This document shows, piece after piece, positions 17,338 to 25,181 of a stretch of DNA of 33,033 bases. The notes beneath the pieces were generated by a model that made no database searches, was not told where the DNA came from, and worked only from the letters and a program-made list of their open reading frames with translations. The DNA is taken from the NCBI GenBank assembly GCA_046704385.1, contig JBJKSB010000060.1:1-33033 (forward strand), written 5' to 3'. A program made the translations under genes and the position numbers. Position 1 is the first letter of the stretch. The number at the start of each line of letters is the position of its first letter. The stretch comes from GH45 sp046704385. Its GTDB lineage: Bacteria > Bacteroidota > Bacteroidia > Bacteroidales > SZUA-534.

Positions 17338-19011
17338 CTATTTTATTTCAACCATAAACTGAGTTCCATTTCCTACCTCCGAAAGAATTTTATAGGTCAC
17401 GTTTTTGTTATTCAACCTCGATTTTAAATTTTGAATCCCATAGTGACCTTCTTTATGGGTATCATCTTCTGAAAAACCGGTACCATTATCACGAATATTA
17501 ATAGTGAGCTTCGAATTGTGATTGTTTGTAAAACTGATCCAGACCTGATTGGCATTGCTATGCTTATTGATGTTTGCTATAACTTCCTGGCAGCATCTAT
17601 AAATATCCAATACCAGTTTTGCATCTATTACCTGTTCTGTTTCAAGCTCATCTTTAATATGATAAGGGATTATCAAATTGTTTTGAATATAAGGTTTCAA
17701 TTTATCAACAAATTCAAAATTGGTAATTTCATGGTGGGTTATCGTCCATATTGTTTCACGTAAGCGTTCCATGAGTTTTTTTGCATTATGTTCTACCTGG
17801 TTTAAATCTTCAATCATCGAATTGCCGACCTTCCTGTTTTTAATAATCCAGTCTGTTTTTGTGCTTATGAAACTAATTGAAGAGCCAATATTATCATGCA
17901 AATCGCGTGAAATCCTTTCTTTTTCCTCCTGCAATTTTTTAGTCGCTTCAAGTTCCTGTTCCCTTTTTCTAAGATTAATGACATTTAACCGCCACATCAA
18001 AAGAGAAAAAACCAGAAGTATCAACACTCCAAGAGCAAGTATGATAATGTTTCTTTGGAATAGCTCTGCCTGTTTCAGCTGGTTTTGTTGAAGAAGAATT
18101 TTGTTTTCGTGTTCTTTTTTTTCAGTCTCGTATAAGGCTTTATACCTGGCAGTTGCTTCAGATGATCTGGCGTGGAAAACAGAATCTTTCAAACTCAAAT
18201 ATTCAGTATAAGCACTTTTAATTGTAGTGTCGTAGGAACAAGCTTTTGAACTTGCAATTAGGTAATAGATATACATTCTGTTTTCCGCATCTTTATTTTT
18301 CTCGTAAATATCTTTTACATCGTAAAAATATTCCAGTGCTTTTATAAAATCATTTGAATTGTAATAATAGAGACCTCTTTTTAATCTTGCAAAAGCATAA
18401 TCAGCATAACCGTCGGTTAATTTTGCATATTTTTCAGCTTTGTTTACATAATAGAAGGCTTTAGTCAAATTTCTTTTCTTCTGCATATATAGTTCTGCCA
18501 GCACACAATAGCATCTTGAAATTATATGATAATTCTGATTTTGTTTGGCTGCCTCAATCGCATTATTAAGGTAGAAAACAGCGGAATCAATTACAGCTGT
18601 CTCAACATAAATTACACCGATATTATAGTCAATTTTTGACTTTAAGGAATCGATATTGAATTTATAGATGTAGTAACGTGCTTTATGAAAATAACTCAAT
18701 ATATCAGGATAGCTTTCATGGTTGTAATAATACATTGAACCCACCAGGATGTTTGCTTGCGCAAGGTTTAAAGGCTTATTTGAATTTTCTGCATAAGTAA
18801 GAAATTGTAGCGCATTGCCTAATGCATCCTGATAATTTCCATTACTAAATTTTTGCCAGGAAATTTTTATGTATTCATGGGTTGAATCGATAGTGGAATT
18901 TGTTGTGTTTGCTTTGGCAAATAAGCTATCCATTTCCAGGCCGAGTGAAAAGCGAGATGTACCTAACAGTACCAGTAATAAAATACATAATGGCCTTAAC
19001 ATTACAGTCAC
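17338..19011 (-). CDS. TPR sensor histidine kinase (HisKA_3 type)
   Basis: The 557-residue protein has an N-terminal signal sequence/TM, then tetratricopeptide-like helical repeats in the periplasm (about 45-300). A coiled coil and a single TM (about 321-340) lead to a DHp helix with the HisKA_3 phospho-histidine H372 (ERISRDLHDNIGSS). The HATPase domain shows the N-box (EVIANINKHSNA), a DNGTGF G-box (508-513) and GHYGIQNLKSRL. This layout, TPR sensor plus NarL-type regulator, is common in Bacteroidota. It probably senses an envelope or peptide signal and phosphorylates the regulator encoded 48 nt downstream. All catalytic motifs look intact. Confidence 0.95.
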   Translation of the reverse strand: MTVMLRPLCILLLVLLGTSRFSLGLEMDSLFAKANTTNSTIDSTHEYIKISWQKFSNGNYQDALGNALQFLTYAENSNKPLNLAQANILVGSMYYYNHESYPDILSYFHKARYYIYKFNIDSLKSKIDYNIGVIYVETAVIDSAVFYLNNAIEAAKQNQNYHIISRCYCVLAELYMQKKRNLTKAFYYVNKAEKYAKLTDGYADYAFARLKRGLYYYNSNDFIKALEYFYDVKDIYEKNKDAENRMYIYYLIASSKACSYDTTIKSAYTEYLSLKDSVFHARSSEATARYKALYETEKKEHENKILLQQNQLKQAELFQRNIIILALGVLILLVFSLLMWRLNVINLRKREQELEATKKLQEEKERISRDLHDNIGSSISFISTKTDWIIKNRKVGNSMIEDLNQVEHNAKKLMERLRETIWTITHHEITNFEFVDKLKPYIQNNLIIPYHIKDELETEQVIDAKLVLDIYRCCQEVIANINKHSNANQVWISFTNNHNSKLTINIRDNGTGFSEDDTHKEGHYGIQNLKSRLNNKNVTYKILSEVGNGTQFMVEIK

Positions 19012-19112
19012 AGGTTTATTGGACTCATTTTTTTGGTTTTATATCAAACTGGGTACAATGTAAAAATATTTACGGAAATAAAAAGCGTATTTAACTATTA
19101 GGTGATAGTATT

Positions 19113-19262
19113 TCAGGGGATTACAGTAAAGTTAAATGGCAATTTTTCTTTGGCATAATGAACTTTACCTTATGTGTGATTTTTCAATCGTTCCTCAAGA
19201 TTGCTGGTACAACCAGTGTAATATGTGCTAATAGCACATTTTAAAATATAGACATAATACAT
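19113..19262 (-). pseudogene. GIY-YIG endonuclease remnant
   Basis: From an ATG at 19260-19262 the minus strand reads MYYVYILKCAIS, then YYTGCTSNLEERLKNHT, then an in-frame TAA (19170-19172). Read-through continues GKVHYAKEKLPFNFTVI and stops at 19113-19115. This is the start of a small URI/YhbQ-type GIY-YIG domain (normally about 80-100 residues), broken by a nonsense codon and lacking its C-terminal part. It marks the left side of the toxin-antitoxin island. The rest of the 19012-19440 gap shows only the AbiE control region. Confidence 0.75.
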
Positions 19263-19386
19263 TGTTAATGGTATTAAGTGATTTACAATATCCCAATATT
19301 TCTAATTACCAGCACCAGTATGTTTGACACTGTAAAACTTATAGTTATACTACCCAAAATAGATCTTAAAATTATATTACACAATA

Positions 19387-19433
19387 AATATTTTGCAATT
19401 ATTACCGAAAAGTGGTATTTTTCGCAAAATATT
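19387..19433 (+). promoter_or_regulatory. abiE promoter with nested inverted repeats (probable AbiEi operator)
   Basis: A perfect 10-bp inverted repeat, AATATTTTGC (19387-19396) and GCAAAATATT (19424-19433), encloses a second one, CGAAAA (19406-19411) and TTTTCG (19419-19424). A candidate promoter lies inside: TTTG at 19392-19395, a 20-nt spacer, then TATTTTTC at 19416-19423 (one mismatch to TAnnTTTG). The ATG follows 7 nt after the outer repeat. Characterised AbiEi antitoxins repress their own operon by binding inverted repeats at the promoter, so this is the expected operator. Confidence 0.55.
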
Positions 19434-19440
19434 ACTTTAA

Positions 19441-20259
19441 ATGAGAAATGAAAATGAAATAAAGTTAAGCTATTGGATTGAGAAATTGCAGTCAAAAGGG
19501 GTATATTCATTTTCAATTGAATTGGCTAAACAAGAGTTACCCGCATACACTCAAATTGCCTTAACTAGAGCCCTAAGCCGTCTGTCAGCGAAAGGCAAAA
19601 TAACTTCAATTTATAAAGGATATTATCTTATTATACCACCACAATATTCACAAAAAAAAATATTGCCGCCATCATTATTTATTGATGCTATTTTTAAATA
19701 TTTTAATCGTCCATATTATGTTTCTCTTTTGAATGCCGCTGTTTTTCATGGAGCGTCTCATCAACAGCCACAAGAGTTTTTTATCATGACTAATTTCCCG
19801 GTCATGAGACCAACTCAAAAATATGGTTTAAAAATAAACTACATAAGCAAGAACAATATTTCGGAACAATTTATTGAAAAAAGAAAAACTGAAGCAGGTT
19901 ATATAAATGTATCAAATGCTGTATTAACTGCAACCGATTTGATACAGTTTGAGAAAAGAGTAGGAGGGCTGAATAGAGTTAGCACTATATTGTTTGAACT
20001 GGCAGAAGCAATAAAACCAGCCGATTTTGGAGTTAAATTTTTGGATAATATACCTACCACCGTTCTTCAACGATTAGGTTATTTATTGGAATATGTTTGT
20101 GAAAATAAAGAGGTGGCCTCGGCTTTATATAAAGTAATTGTTGAGAATGGGAACAAATTATATCGAATTCCATTGAAATCATCAGGAAAAGTCAAAGAAT
20201 TTTCATCGAATAACAGATGGAATATAATTGAAAATATATCTATCGAGACTGATTTTTAA
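19441..20259 (+). CDS. abiEi: AbiEi-type antitoxin/transcriptional repressor of a type IV toxin-antitoxin system
   Basis: The 272-residue protein has an N-terminal winged-helix region (about 1-65, with ALTRALSRLSAKGKITSIYKGYY cut across helix 3 and the wing) followed by a larger C-terminal antitoxin domain with LNAAVFHGASHQQP (about 98-111) and VLTATDLIQFEKRVGG (about 161-176). In studied AbiE systems this protein represses its own operon and counteracts the toxin without stable binding (type IV). The toxin gene starts 5 nt after its stop, so the two are co-translated. Start: the first ATG after the operator, with no clear Shine-Dalgarno, as is usual in this phylum. Confidence 0.9.
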   Translation: MRNENEIKLSYWIEKLQSKGVYSFSIELAKQELPAYTQIALTRALSRLSAKGKITSIYKGYYLIIPPQYSQKKILPPSLFIDAIFKYFNRPYYVSLLNAAVFHGASHQQPQEFFIMTNFPVMRPTQKYGLKINYISKNNISEQFIEKRKTEAGYINVSNAVLTATDLIQFEKRVGGLNRVSTILFELAEAIKPADFGVKFLDNIPTTVLQRLGYLLEYVCENKEVASALYKVIVENGNKLYRIPLKSSGKVKEFSSNNRWNIIENISIETDF

Positions 20260-20264
20260 ATATT

Positions 20265-21056
20265 ATGATTCCACAAGCATATATAACAGAGTGGAGCAAT
20301 TTTGTTCCATGGCAAACCAATGAACAAGTAGAGCAGGATCTTATAATAAGTAGGGCATTGGTTGAGCTATTTAATGATGACTATTTATCTCAGCATTTAG
20401 CGTTTAGAGGTGGAACGGCTTTACATAAATTGTATATAAATCCACAGCAACGATATTCAGAAGATATTGATCTGGTACAAATAACTGCAGCACCGTTTGG
20501 ACCAATTGTGGATCGAATTAGGGAGCGTCTTCAGTTTCTGGGTGAACCTAGAAGAAGACTTAAAGCTCATAACTTTACTCTGTATTATAACTTCGAATCT
20601 GAATTTCCACCAGTTATAAACCTAAAGTTGAAAGTGGAAACAAACACCAGGGAACATTTTTCAGTAGGAGACCTAAAACAATCAGCATTTGAAGTAAAAT
20701 CAAGTTGGTTTTCAGGAAAATGTAATATTACTTCATATACATTTGAAGAATTGCTTGGAACTAAATTAAGGGCTTTGTATCAGCGCAATAAAGGTCGCGA
20801 TTTATACGACCTTTATATTGCTCTATTTAAAAATCCAAACTTGGATGTAAACTTATTATTACAATGTTATAGGGAGTATATGAAATTCTCAGTTGATAAA
20901 CCCCCAAGCTCTAATGAATTCATTATCAATATGGATGAAAAAATTTTCAATCCTGAATTTTTAGGTGATACTGTTGCACTGTTAAGACCTGGTCACAATT
21001 ACGATCCTAGAATTGCTTATGAACATGTTAAACAGGAACTTATTTATAGAATTTAG
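20265..21056 (+). CDS. abiEii: AbiEii/AbiGii-family nucleotidyltransferase toxin
   Basis: The 263-residue protein has the nucleotidyltransferase toxin motifs: FRGGTALHKLY (47-57), YSEDIDLV (64-71) with metal-binding acids D67 and D69, and KLRALYQRNKGRDLYDLY (167-184). Characterised members transfer nucleotides to target molecules (tRNA in recent work on related toxins), causing reversible growth arrest and, in AbiE, phage abortive infection. All motifs are intact, so the toxin is probably active and the pair a working defence or stability module inside an otherwise decayed island. Confidence 0.93.
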   Translation: MIPQAYITEWSNFVPWQTNEQVEQDLIISRALVELFNDDYLSQHLAFRGGTALHKLYINPQQRYSEDIDLVQITAAPFGPIVDRIRERLQFLGEPRRRLKAHNFTLYYNFESEFPPVINLKLKVETNTREHFSVGDLKQSAFEVKSSWFSGKCNITSYTFEELLGTKLRALYQRNKGRDLYDLYIALFKNPNLDVNLLLQCYREYMKFSVDKPPSSNEFIINMDEKIFNPEFLGDTVALLRPGHNYDPRIAYEHVKQELIYRI

Positions 21057-21081
21057 GTTTTATCTTTTTTATCCATTATGA

Positions 21082-21096
21082 TTTTAATGTAATTAA
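21082..21096 (+). repeat. 15-nt direct repeat, left copy
   Basis: TTTTAATGTAATTAA, identical to 21349-21363. The two copies flank the 69-residue gene and are 267 nt apart. Confidence 0.6.
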
Positions 21097-21129
21097 TTCA
21101 TTTTGAAGTTTGACCTATTCTTGAATCGT

Positions 21130-21339
21130 TTAATCATTTCCGTTATTTTTTTCATAAATTTCAATTACATCTTGAGCATGATGAAAAAAGTATAAACAAT
21201 GCTCAATAAAGGGCATCAAAGGTTCATCAGATTCATCTGCTTGTTCGGCATTTAACAAGCGTAAAGCTAATTCATGTTTGGTAAAATAATCAGCAATTGG
21301 TATTAATTCTGGATCAATGGTTTCTCTTCTTTTGTTCAT
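21130..21339 (-). CDS. Small acidic protein of unknown function
   Basis: This is a 69-residue protein with no recognised family. It begins MNKRRETIDPELIPIADYF and has an acidic middle (EQADESDEPLMPFIEHCL) and an amphipathic end. It is soluble, with no signal peptide. It is convergent with the AbiEii toxin gene (73-nt gap) and lies between the toxin and the dead integrase. Small island genes in this position are often regulators or anti-defence/defence accessories, but nothing here proves that. Coding is supported only by the intact frame and its fit between flanking repeats. Confidence 0.5.
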   Translation of the reverse strand: MNKRRETIDPELIPIADYFTKHELALRLLNAEQADESDEPLMPFIEHCLYFFHHAQDVIEIYEKNNGND

Positions 21340-21348
21340 AGTGATTAT

Positions 21349-21363
21349 TTTTAATGTAATTAA
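21349..21363 (+). repeat. 15-nt direct repeat, right copy
   Basis: TTTTAATGTAATTAA, identical to 21082-21096. It overlaps the stop codon (21360-21362) of the integrase pseudogene. Confidence 0.6.
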
Positions 21364-22010
21364 ATATTAAAAGCTCTATCCATTTCTTGAAAAAGCGTGT
21401 CCTTCACTAAATGTGTATGTATTTCAGTTGTGCTAACCTTTGTGTGACCCAGTGTTAAAGAGACGGCTTTTAGTGGAATACCTAGTCATATGCAATGCGT
21501 TGCAAATGTGTGTCTTGCGCTATGAAATGTTGTTTCCATATACTTATCAATAGGTGCTCTTTCAATATAATTTTTAAATTATCATTTGTATTCTGCTTAC
21601 TTAAGACATTAAAAACATGTACTTCTGGAGAAGCTATGCTAAAATCAATTAAACTAATAGCTTTTTCAATTAAAAGGAAATGCCTTTTTCCTGGTTCTTG
21701 TTTAATTTCAAATTTTTCGAAAACATTATTGGTGATTATCGAATATTTTTTCGCATCATTAAGAATGGTCCTAATGAAGATAAGTGATTTACCATATGTA
21801 TTGACTTTATTGCCACGTTTTTGAATCATATATTTTTTATAACTTTTTACTATAAACTGATCATTCTTTTGAAGATCATCGGAATGGAGAAAAATTCCTA
21901 GAGTATAGTTTTTTTTATACGATTAAATAAATTACACGCAAATAGACGGGATTTTTACTTTCCGAATTTTTATAATCATTTCTTAAAACAAGTTTTGCTG
22001 TAGCATTTAT
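21360..22010 (-). pseudogene. Degraded tyrosine recombinase (integrase)
   Basis: Pieces of a Bacteroidota-type integrase are readable in order on the minus strand. The arm-binding N-terminus (INATAKLVLRNDYKNSESKN, PVYLRVIYLIV) begins at about 22010 with ATA in place of a start and meets TAA. The core-binding domain (TYGKSLIFIRTILNDAKKYS) lies in the open segment 21829-21482. The catalytic end is in another frame: METTFHSARHTFATHCI, a TGA at 21486-21488, then LGIPLKAVSLTLGHTKVSTT and EIHTHL to the stop at 21360. The first catalytic Arg region seems deleted, and the nucleophile Tyr expected after TTEI is His (codon at 21417-21419). It cannot be active. Full-length relatives have about 400 residues. 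Confidence 0.88.
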
Positions 22011-22023
22011 AGTTTAAAATTTG

Positions 22024-22044
22024 TGTGAAACAATTGTGAAACAA
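22024..22044 (+). repeat. Tandem TGTGAAACAA repeats beside the integrase remnant
   Basis: TGTGAAACAA occurs at 22024-22033 and again at 22035-22044, an 11-nt period. The position, between the integrase 5' end and the ssrA 3' end, fits integrase arm-type binding sites; chance cannot be excluded. Confidence 0.35.
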
Positions 22045-22113
22045 ATCTTGAAAAACTATGAGAACAAAAGAAGTAAAATCAACAATTTATTTTTGTAATT
22101 GATTGATATTAAA

Positions 22114-22160
22114 GTATTTTGAAACATTTCAAATTTTTAAATTTCAAAATGTTTCAATAC
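22114..22160 (-). terminator. ssrA: AT-rich hairpin terminator of ssrA
   Basis: On the minus strand, 1 nt after the tmRNA CCA end, GTATT-GAAACATTT-TGAAATTT can pair with AAATTTG-AAATGTTTC-AAAATAC to give a long, slightly bulged stem with a very short loop, followed by TTTAAT. Position and structure fit transcription termination or 3'-end processing. Confidence 0.6.
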
Positions 22161-22161
22161 C

Positions 22162-22561
22162 TGGTGGAGCTGCCCGGACTCGAACCGGGGTCCAAACAAG
22201 GAAACCATACGCTTTCTACATGTTTAGCTCTGACTTGATTTTCGTGAACAGGCTGGATCAAAGCCACCGACCTGAACCTTAGCTCCTAAAGTGTCATCCC
22301 GCTTGCGGAGCAAAAACAGGACTAGTTCCGAATTTTTAGCACCTCCGGTTCGGCGAGCCTCAGAACAGTGGCTTCCGGGAGATGTCTTGTTCCGGCTCCT
22401 TGAGCCAGAATTATGCTAATCTACTATTATTCGATTATGCTGCAAGAGCGTAATTAGATTCGCCATTTAAAAAGTGTGTGCCTGGGATTTACGGGCCAGT
22501 TTCACTACTCCCGACATGCTTACATACCATTTCATCTTGCTGTCAAAACCAAATCAACCCC
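22162..22561 (-). ncRNA. ssrA: Transfer-messenger RNA (tmRNA)
   Basis: The 400-nt RNA on the minus strand starts GGGGUUGAUUUGGUUUUGAC and ends with a T-arm (GGUUCGAGUCC) and GCUCCACCA. The acceptor halves pair, with the CCA encoded. The tag reading frame is visible in the 5' third. With SmpB it rescues stalled ribosomes, adds the degradation tag and releases the ribosome. The 3' end of ssrA is a classic integration target, and the decayed integrase lies just beyond it. Confidence 0.96.
22435..22464 (-). other. ssrA: tmRNA tag-peptide reading frame
   Basis: GGC GAA TCT AAT TAC GCT CTT GCA GCA TAA encodes GESNYALAA-stop. The ALAA end is the ClpXP-type degron, and the GE-x-NYALAA form matches Bacteroidota tags. 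The codon before GGC is AAT; the exact resume codon is inferred. Confidence 0.85.
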
Positions 22562-22595
22562 AAAAAGAACGTCTTTCAACTAATGGAAAGGGCTG

Positions 22596-22603
22596 CAAAG
22601 TTA
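22596..22603 (-). promoter_or_regulatory. ssrA: -7 promoter element of ssrA
   Basis: The minus strand reads TAACTTTG, an exact TAnnTTTG match, 35 nt upstream of the mature tmRNA 5' end. This leaves a short precursor leader. No clear TTTG -33 element is seen. Confidence 0.45.
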
Positions 22604-22792
22604 CTGTTTAAATTGATTATAAGCTACCGTAATTTTTATTTTTTATTTAACTAGCATATAATAAACCTAAGAACCATTTAAGGGTTCTCCAACGTTTTAA
22701 AACATACCTGTTATTAATCACATAAGAATTTCGGTTGAATCAGTATGGGTTTTGTTAAATTAGCGCCTCTCATATTTATAAATACTCATATT

Positions 22793-24010
22793 ATGCGTAA
22801 AGAATTAACATTGGGGATTTTAAAAGAATCCAAAACACCACCCGATAAAAGGGTACCTATTACTCCTGTTCAGGTTGATATTATTGAGGAATTATTTCCG
22901 GGAACAAAAGTAGTGGTGCAGTCGGGTTTCGACCGATGTTTTAAAAACGACGAATATGAGTATTTAAAAGTTCCTGTTGTCGAGGATATATCAAACTGCG
23001 ACATTCTTATGGGAGTAAAGGAAGTAAAAATCGATTACCTGATACCCAATAAAACTTACTTGTTTTTTTCGCATGTCGGTAAAAAACAACCCTATAACCG
23101 CAATTTATTAAGAGCAATTCTTGAAAAAAATATTACACTTATTGATTATGAATATATGACGCGCCCCAACGGGATGCGAATTGTGGCTTTTGGATACTGG
23201 GCCGGGGTTGTGGGATCATACAACGCTTTGCGTGCCAGGGCTGAAATCACGAATAATTTCAAGTTAAAACCTGCCCATAAATGCTATGGCATTGATGAGA
23301 TGTATGCCGGATTGCGAAAAGTCGCCCTTAAACCCATTAAAATATTAATTACTGGTGGAGGAAGAGTGGCAACCGGTGCACAGGAAACACTGGATGCCTT
23401 AAAAATTAAGAAAGTTCATTACAAAGAATACCTGTCTCAAGAGTTTGATGAACCGGTATATTGCCAGATTGAACCCATGCATTATGTTCGCCGCATTGAC
23501 GGTTTTCCTTTTGAAATGCAACATTTTATAGCTCATCCCGAAATGTACGAATCTACTTTTAAACCTTATCAGAAAGTTACCGATATTTATTTGGGCTGCC
23601 ATTTTTGGGATCCAAATGCACCTATGTTTATTGAAAAGGAAGACTATACTGACCCTGATTTCAGAATTTCCATTATTGCCGATATCAGTTGTGATATTAA
23701 CGGGCCAATTTATTCCACAATGCGGCCTTCGAATATCGAGGAACCATTTTATGATTATAATCCGGCCACCGGTAAAGAGGAGCCTCCGTTTTCTAATCCT
23801 AAAAATGTAACGGTAATGGCTGTAGACAACCTGCCCGGCGAGCTTCCAAGGAATGCCTCGCGTGATTTTGGACGCGACTTAATTAAAAGCGTTTTCCCGG
23901 CCTTATTGGGTAATGACGACGACGGCATTATCGAAAGGGCAACTATCGCCAGGGATGGAAAACTTACTCCGAAATTTTCTTATCTGCAGGATTATGTAGA
24001 TGGAAAATAG
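22793..24010 (+). CDS. Lysine-ketoglutarate reductase / saccharopine dehydrogenase-like NAD(P) enzyme
   Basis: The 405-residue enzyme belongs to the alanine dehydrogenase/PNT-N fold group. LGILKESKTPPDKRVPITP opens the N-terminal domain, and FFSHVGKKQPYN (92-103) matches the F-H-x2-K-x-Q active-site motif of lysine-forming saccharopine dehydrogenases. ITGGGRVATG (about 186-195) is the dinucleotide-binding loop. IIADISCDINGPIYSTM and PFYDYNP near the C-terminus match lysine-ketoglutarate reductase. It probably interconverts lysine plus 2-oxoglutarate and saccharopine. ATG at 22745 would add 16 residues (MGFVKLAPLIF...) without family support, so MRKELTLGI is chosen. It stands alone, divergent from ssrA. 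Confidence 0.83.
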   Translation: MRKELTLGILKESKTPPDKRVPITPVQVDIIEELFPGTKVVVQSGFDRCFKNDEYEYLKVPVVEDISNCDILMGVKEVKIDYLIPNKTYLFFSHVGKKQPYNRNLLRAILEKNITLIDYEYMTRPNGMRIVAFGYWAGVVGSYNALRARAEITNNFKLKPAHKCYGIDEMYAGLRKVALKPIKILITGGGRVATGAQETLDALKIKKVHYKEYLSQEFDEPVYCQIEPMHYVRRIDGFPFEMQHFIAHPEMYESTFKPYQKVTDIYLGCHFWDPNAPMFIEKEDYTDPDFRISIIADISCDINGPIYSTMRPSNIEEPFYDYNPATGKEEPPFSNPKNVTVMAVDNLPGELPRNASRDFGRDLIKSVFPALLGNDDDGIIERATIARDGKLTPKFSYLQDYVDGK

Positions 24011-24252
24011 CAATTAAATTATTTTATTTTAGCAAGCCTGTATTATTTTGATTTAATTCAAAACCTTCTTTATTCAAATACAAACACTTACAAAATTCTG
24101 GTTTTTTGTGTGGTTTTAATTTGTATTACCATTATTATTTAATTGAAATATTTAATAATTTGGTGGAGTAACCGCAATTTAATTTTTTAAAAAGAGTCTA
24201 AATTGGGGTGTCGAAATAATATTCAACCATTTTAATACAATATTATAACTAC

Positions 24253-25170
24253 ATGAACATAAAAATAGAGGACTTAACAATGCTTTATGGGAATGGTTTT
24301 AAAGCATTAAAAAAAGTTAATATTGAAATTGGCGATGGAATGTTTGGCTTGCTTGGCCCAAATGGTGCGGGGAAATCGACATTAATGCGCATTCTGGTTT
24401 CACTAATTCAGCCTACCAGTGGATTAATTACTGTAAATGGTGTCGATTTGCAAAAAAACCGTAAACAAGTAAGGGCAATTAGTGGATATTTACCGCAGGA
24501 TTTTAGGTTTTTTCCAAAATTACGTTCATGGGAATTTCTTGATTACTCTGCCCGCCTTTCAGGGATGAAGAACAAGGCAAAGCGACGTGATGCTGTTGAC
24601 ACGATGCTTGAGGAGGTTGGGTTGTTCGAAGTACGCGAACGATATGCCAACAAATTATCAGGCGGAATGAAGCGAAGGTTGGGTATTGCCCAGGCATTAA
24701 TCGGTGAGCCCAAAATTATTATTGTTGATGAGCCTACAACCGGTCTTGACCCCGATGAGCGTATACGATTCAGAAACTTACTCTCAAAAATCAGTAACCA
24801 GGATGTTGCCATAATTTTATCAACACATATTGTGGGTGATATTTCCAGTTCGTGCAATAATATGGCACTTTTACGGAAAGGTGAAGTTGTATTTCAGGGG
24901 GCTCCTGAGAATTTGGTACAGCAAGCCAAAGGTAAAGTGTTTAAGTTGTTGGTTTCGCAGGAAGAATTCGATCAGGTGGCAGCCAAATTTAATGTTATTA
25001 CTACCATACCGTCTGGTACGGGCTACGAGCTTGAAATAATTGCCGACAATTTAACCGGGCTAAACGGAATACCCATTGAGCCTAATTTGGAACATGCTTA
25101 TGTATATTTTATGGAGCATAAGCTTGAAAATTGGTCGGCCAATATTACTGAGACCAAAATTTTAATCTAA
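24253..25170 (+). CDS. ABC transporter ATP-binding protein
   Basis: The 305-residue ATPase has Walker A GPNGAGKST (35-43), a Q-loop Q82, signature LSGGM (135-139), Walker B IIIVDEP (155-161) and an H-loop His in LSTHIVGD. The subfamily resembles ABC-2 exporter ATPases. A C-terminal extension (about 225-305) follows the core. The permease gene starts 11 nt after its stop, so the two form one exporter. Confidence 0.95.
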   Translation: MNIKIEDLTMLYGNGFKALKKVNIEIGDGMFGLLGPNGAGKSTLMRILVSLIQPTSGLITVNGVDLQKNRKQVRAISGYLPQDFRFFPKLRSWEFLDYSARLSGMKNKAKRRDAVDTMLEEVGLFEVRERYANKLSGGMKRRLGIAQALIGEPKIIIVDEPTTGLDPDERIRFRNLLSKISNQDVAIILSTHIVGDISSSCNNMALLRKGEVVFQGAPENLVQQAKGKVFKLLVSQEEFDQVAAKFNVITTIPSGTGYELEIIADNLTGLNGIPIEPNLEHAYVYFMEHKLENWSANITETKILI

Positions 25171-25181
25171 TTGTTTGTGAA

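Noticed and set aside
19012..22162. Second copy of the ssrA 3' end as the far attachment site of the island
   Set aside because: I searched by eye for the T-arm/CCA sequence left of the AbiE genes and found none; the far boundary is lost or outside the window.
22745..22792. Upstream ATG extending the saccharopine dehydrogenase-like protein by 16 residues
   Set aside because: Family N-termini begin next to the LGILKE strand; the extension has no family support and overlaps the probable promoter/leader.
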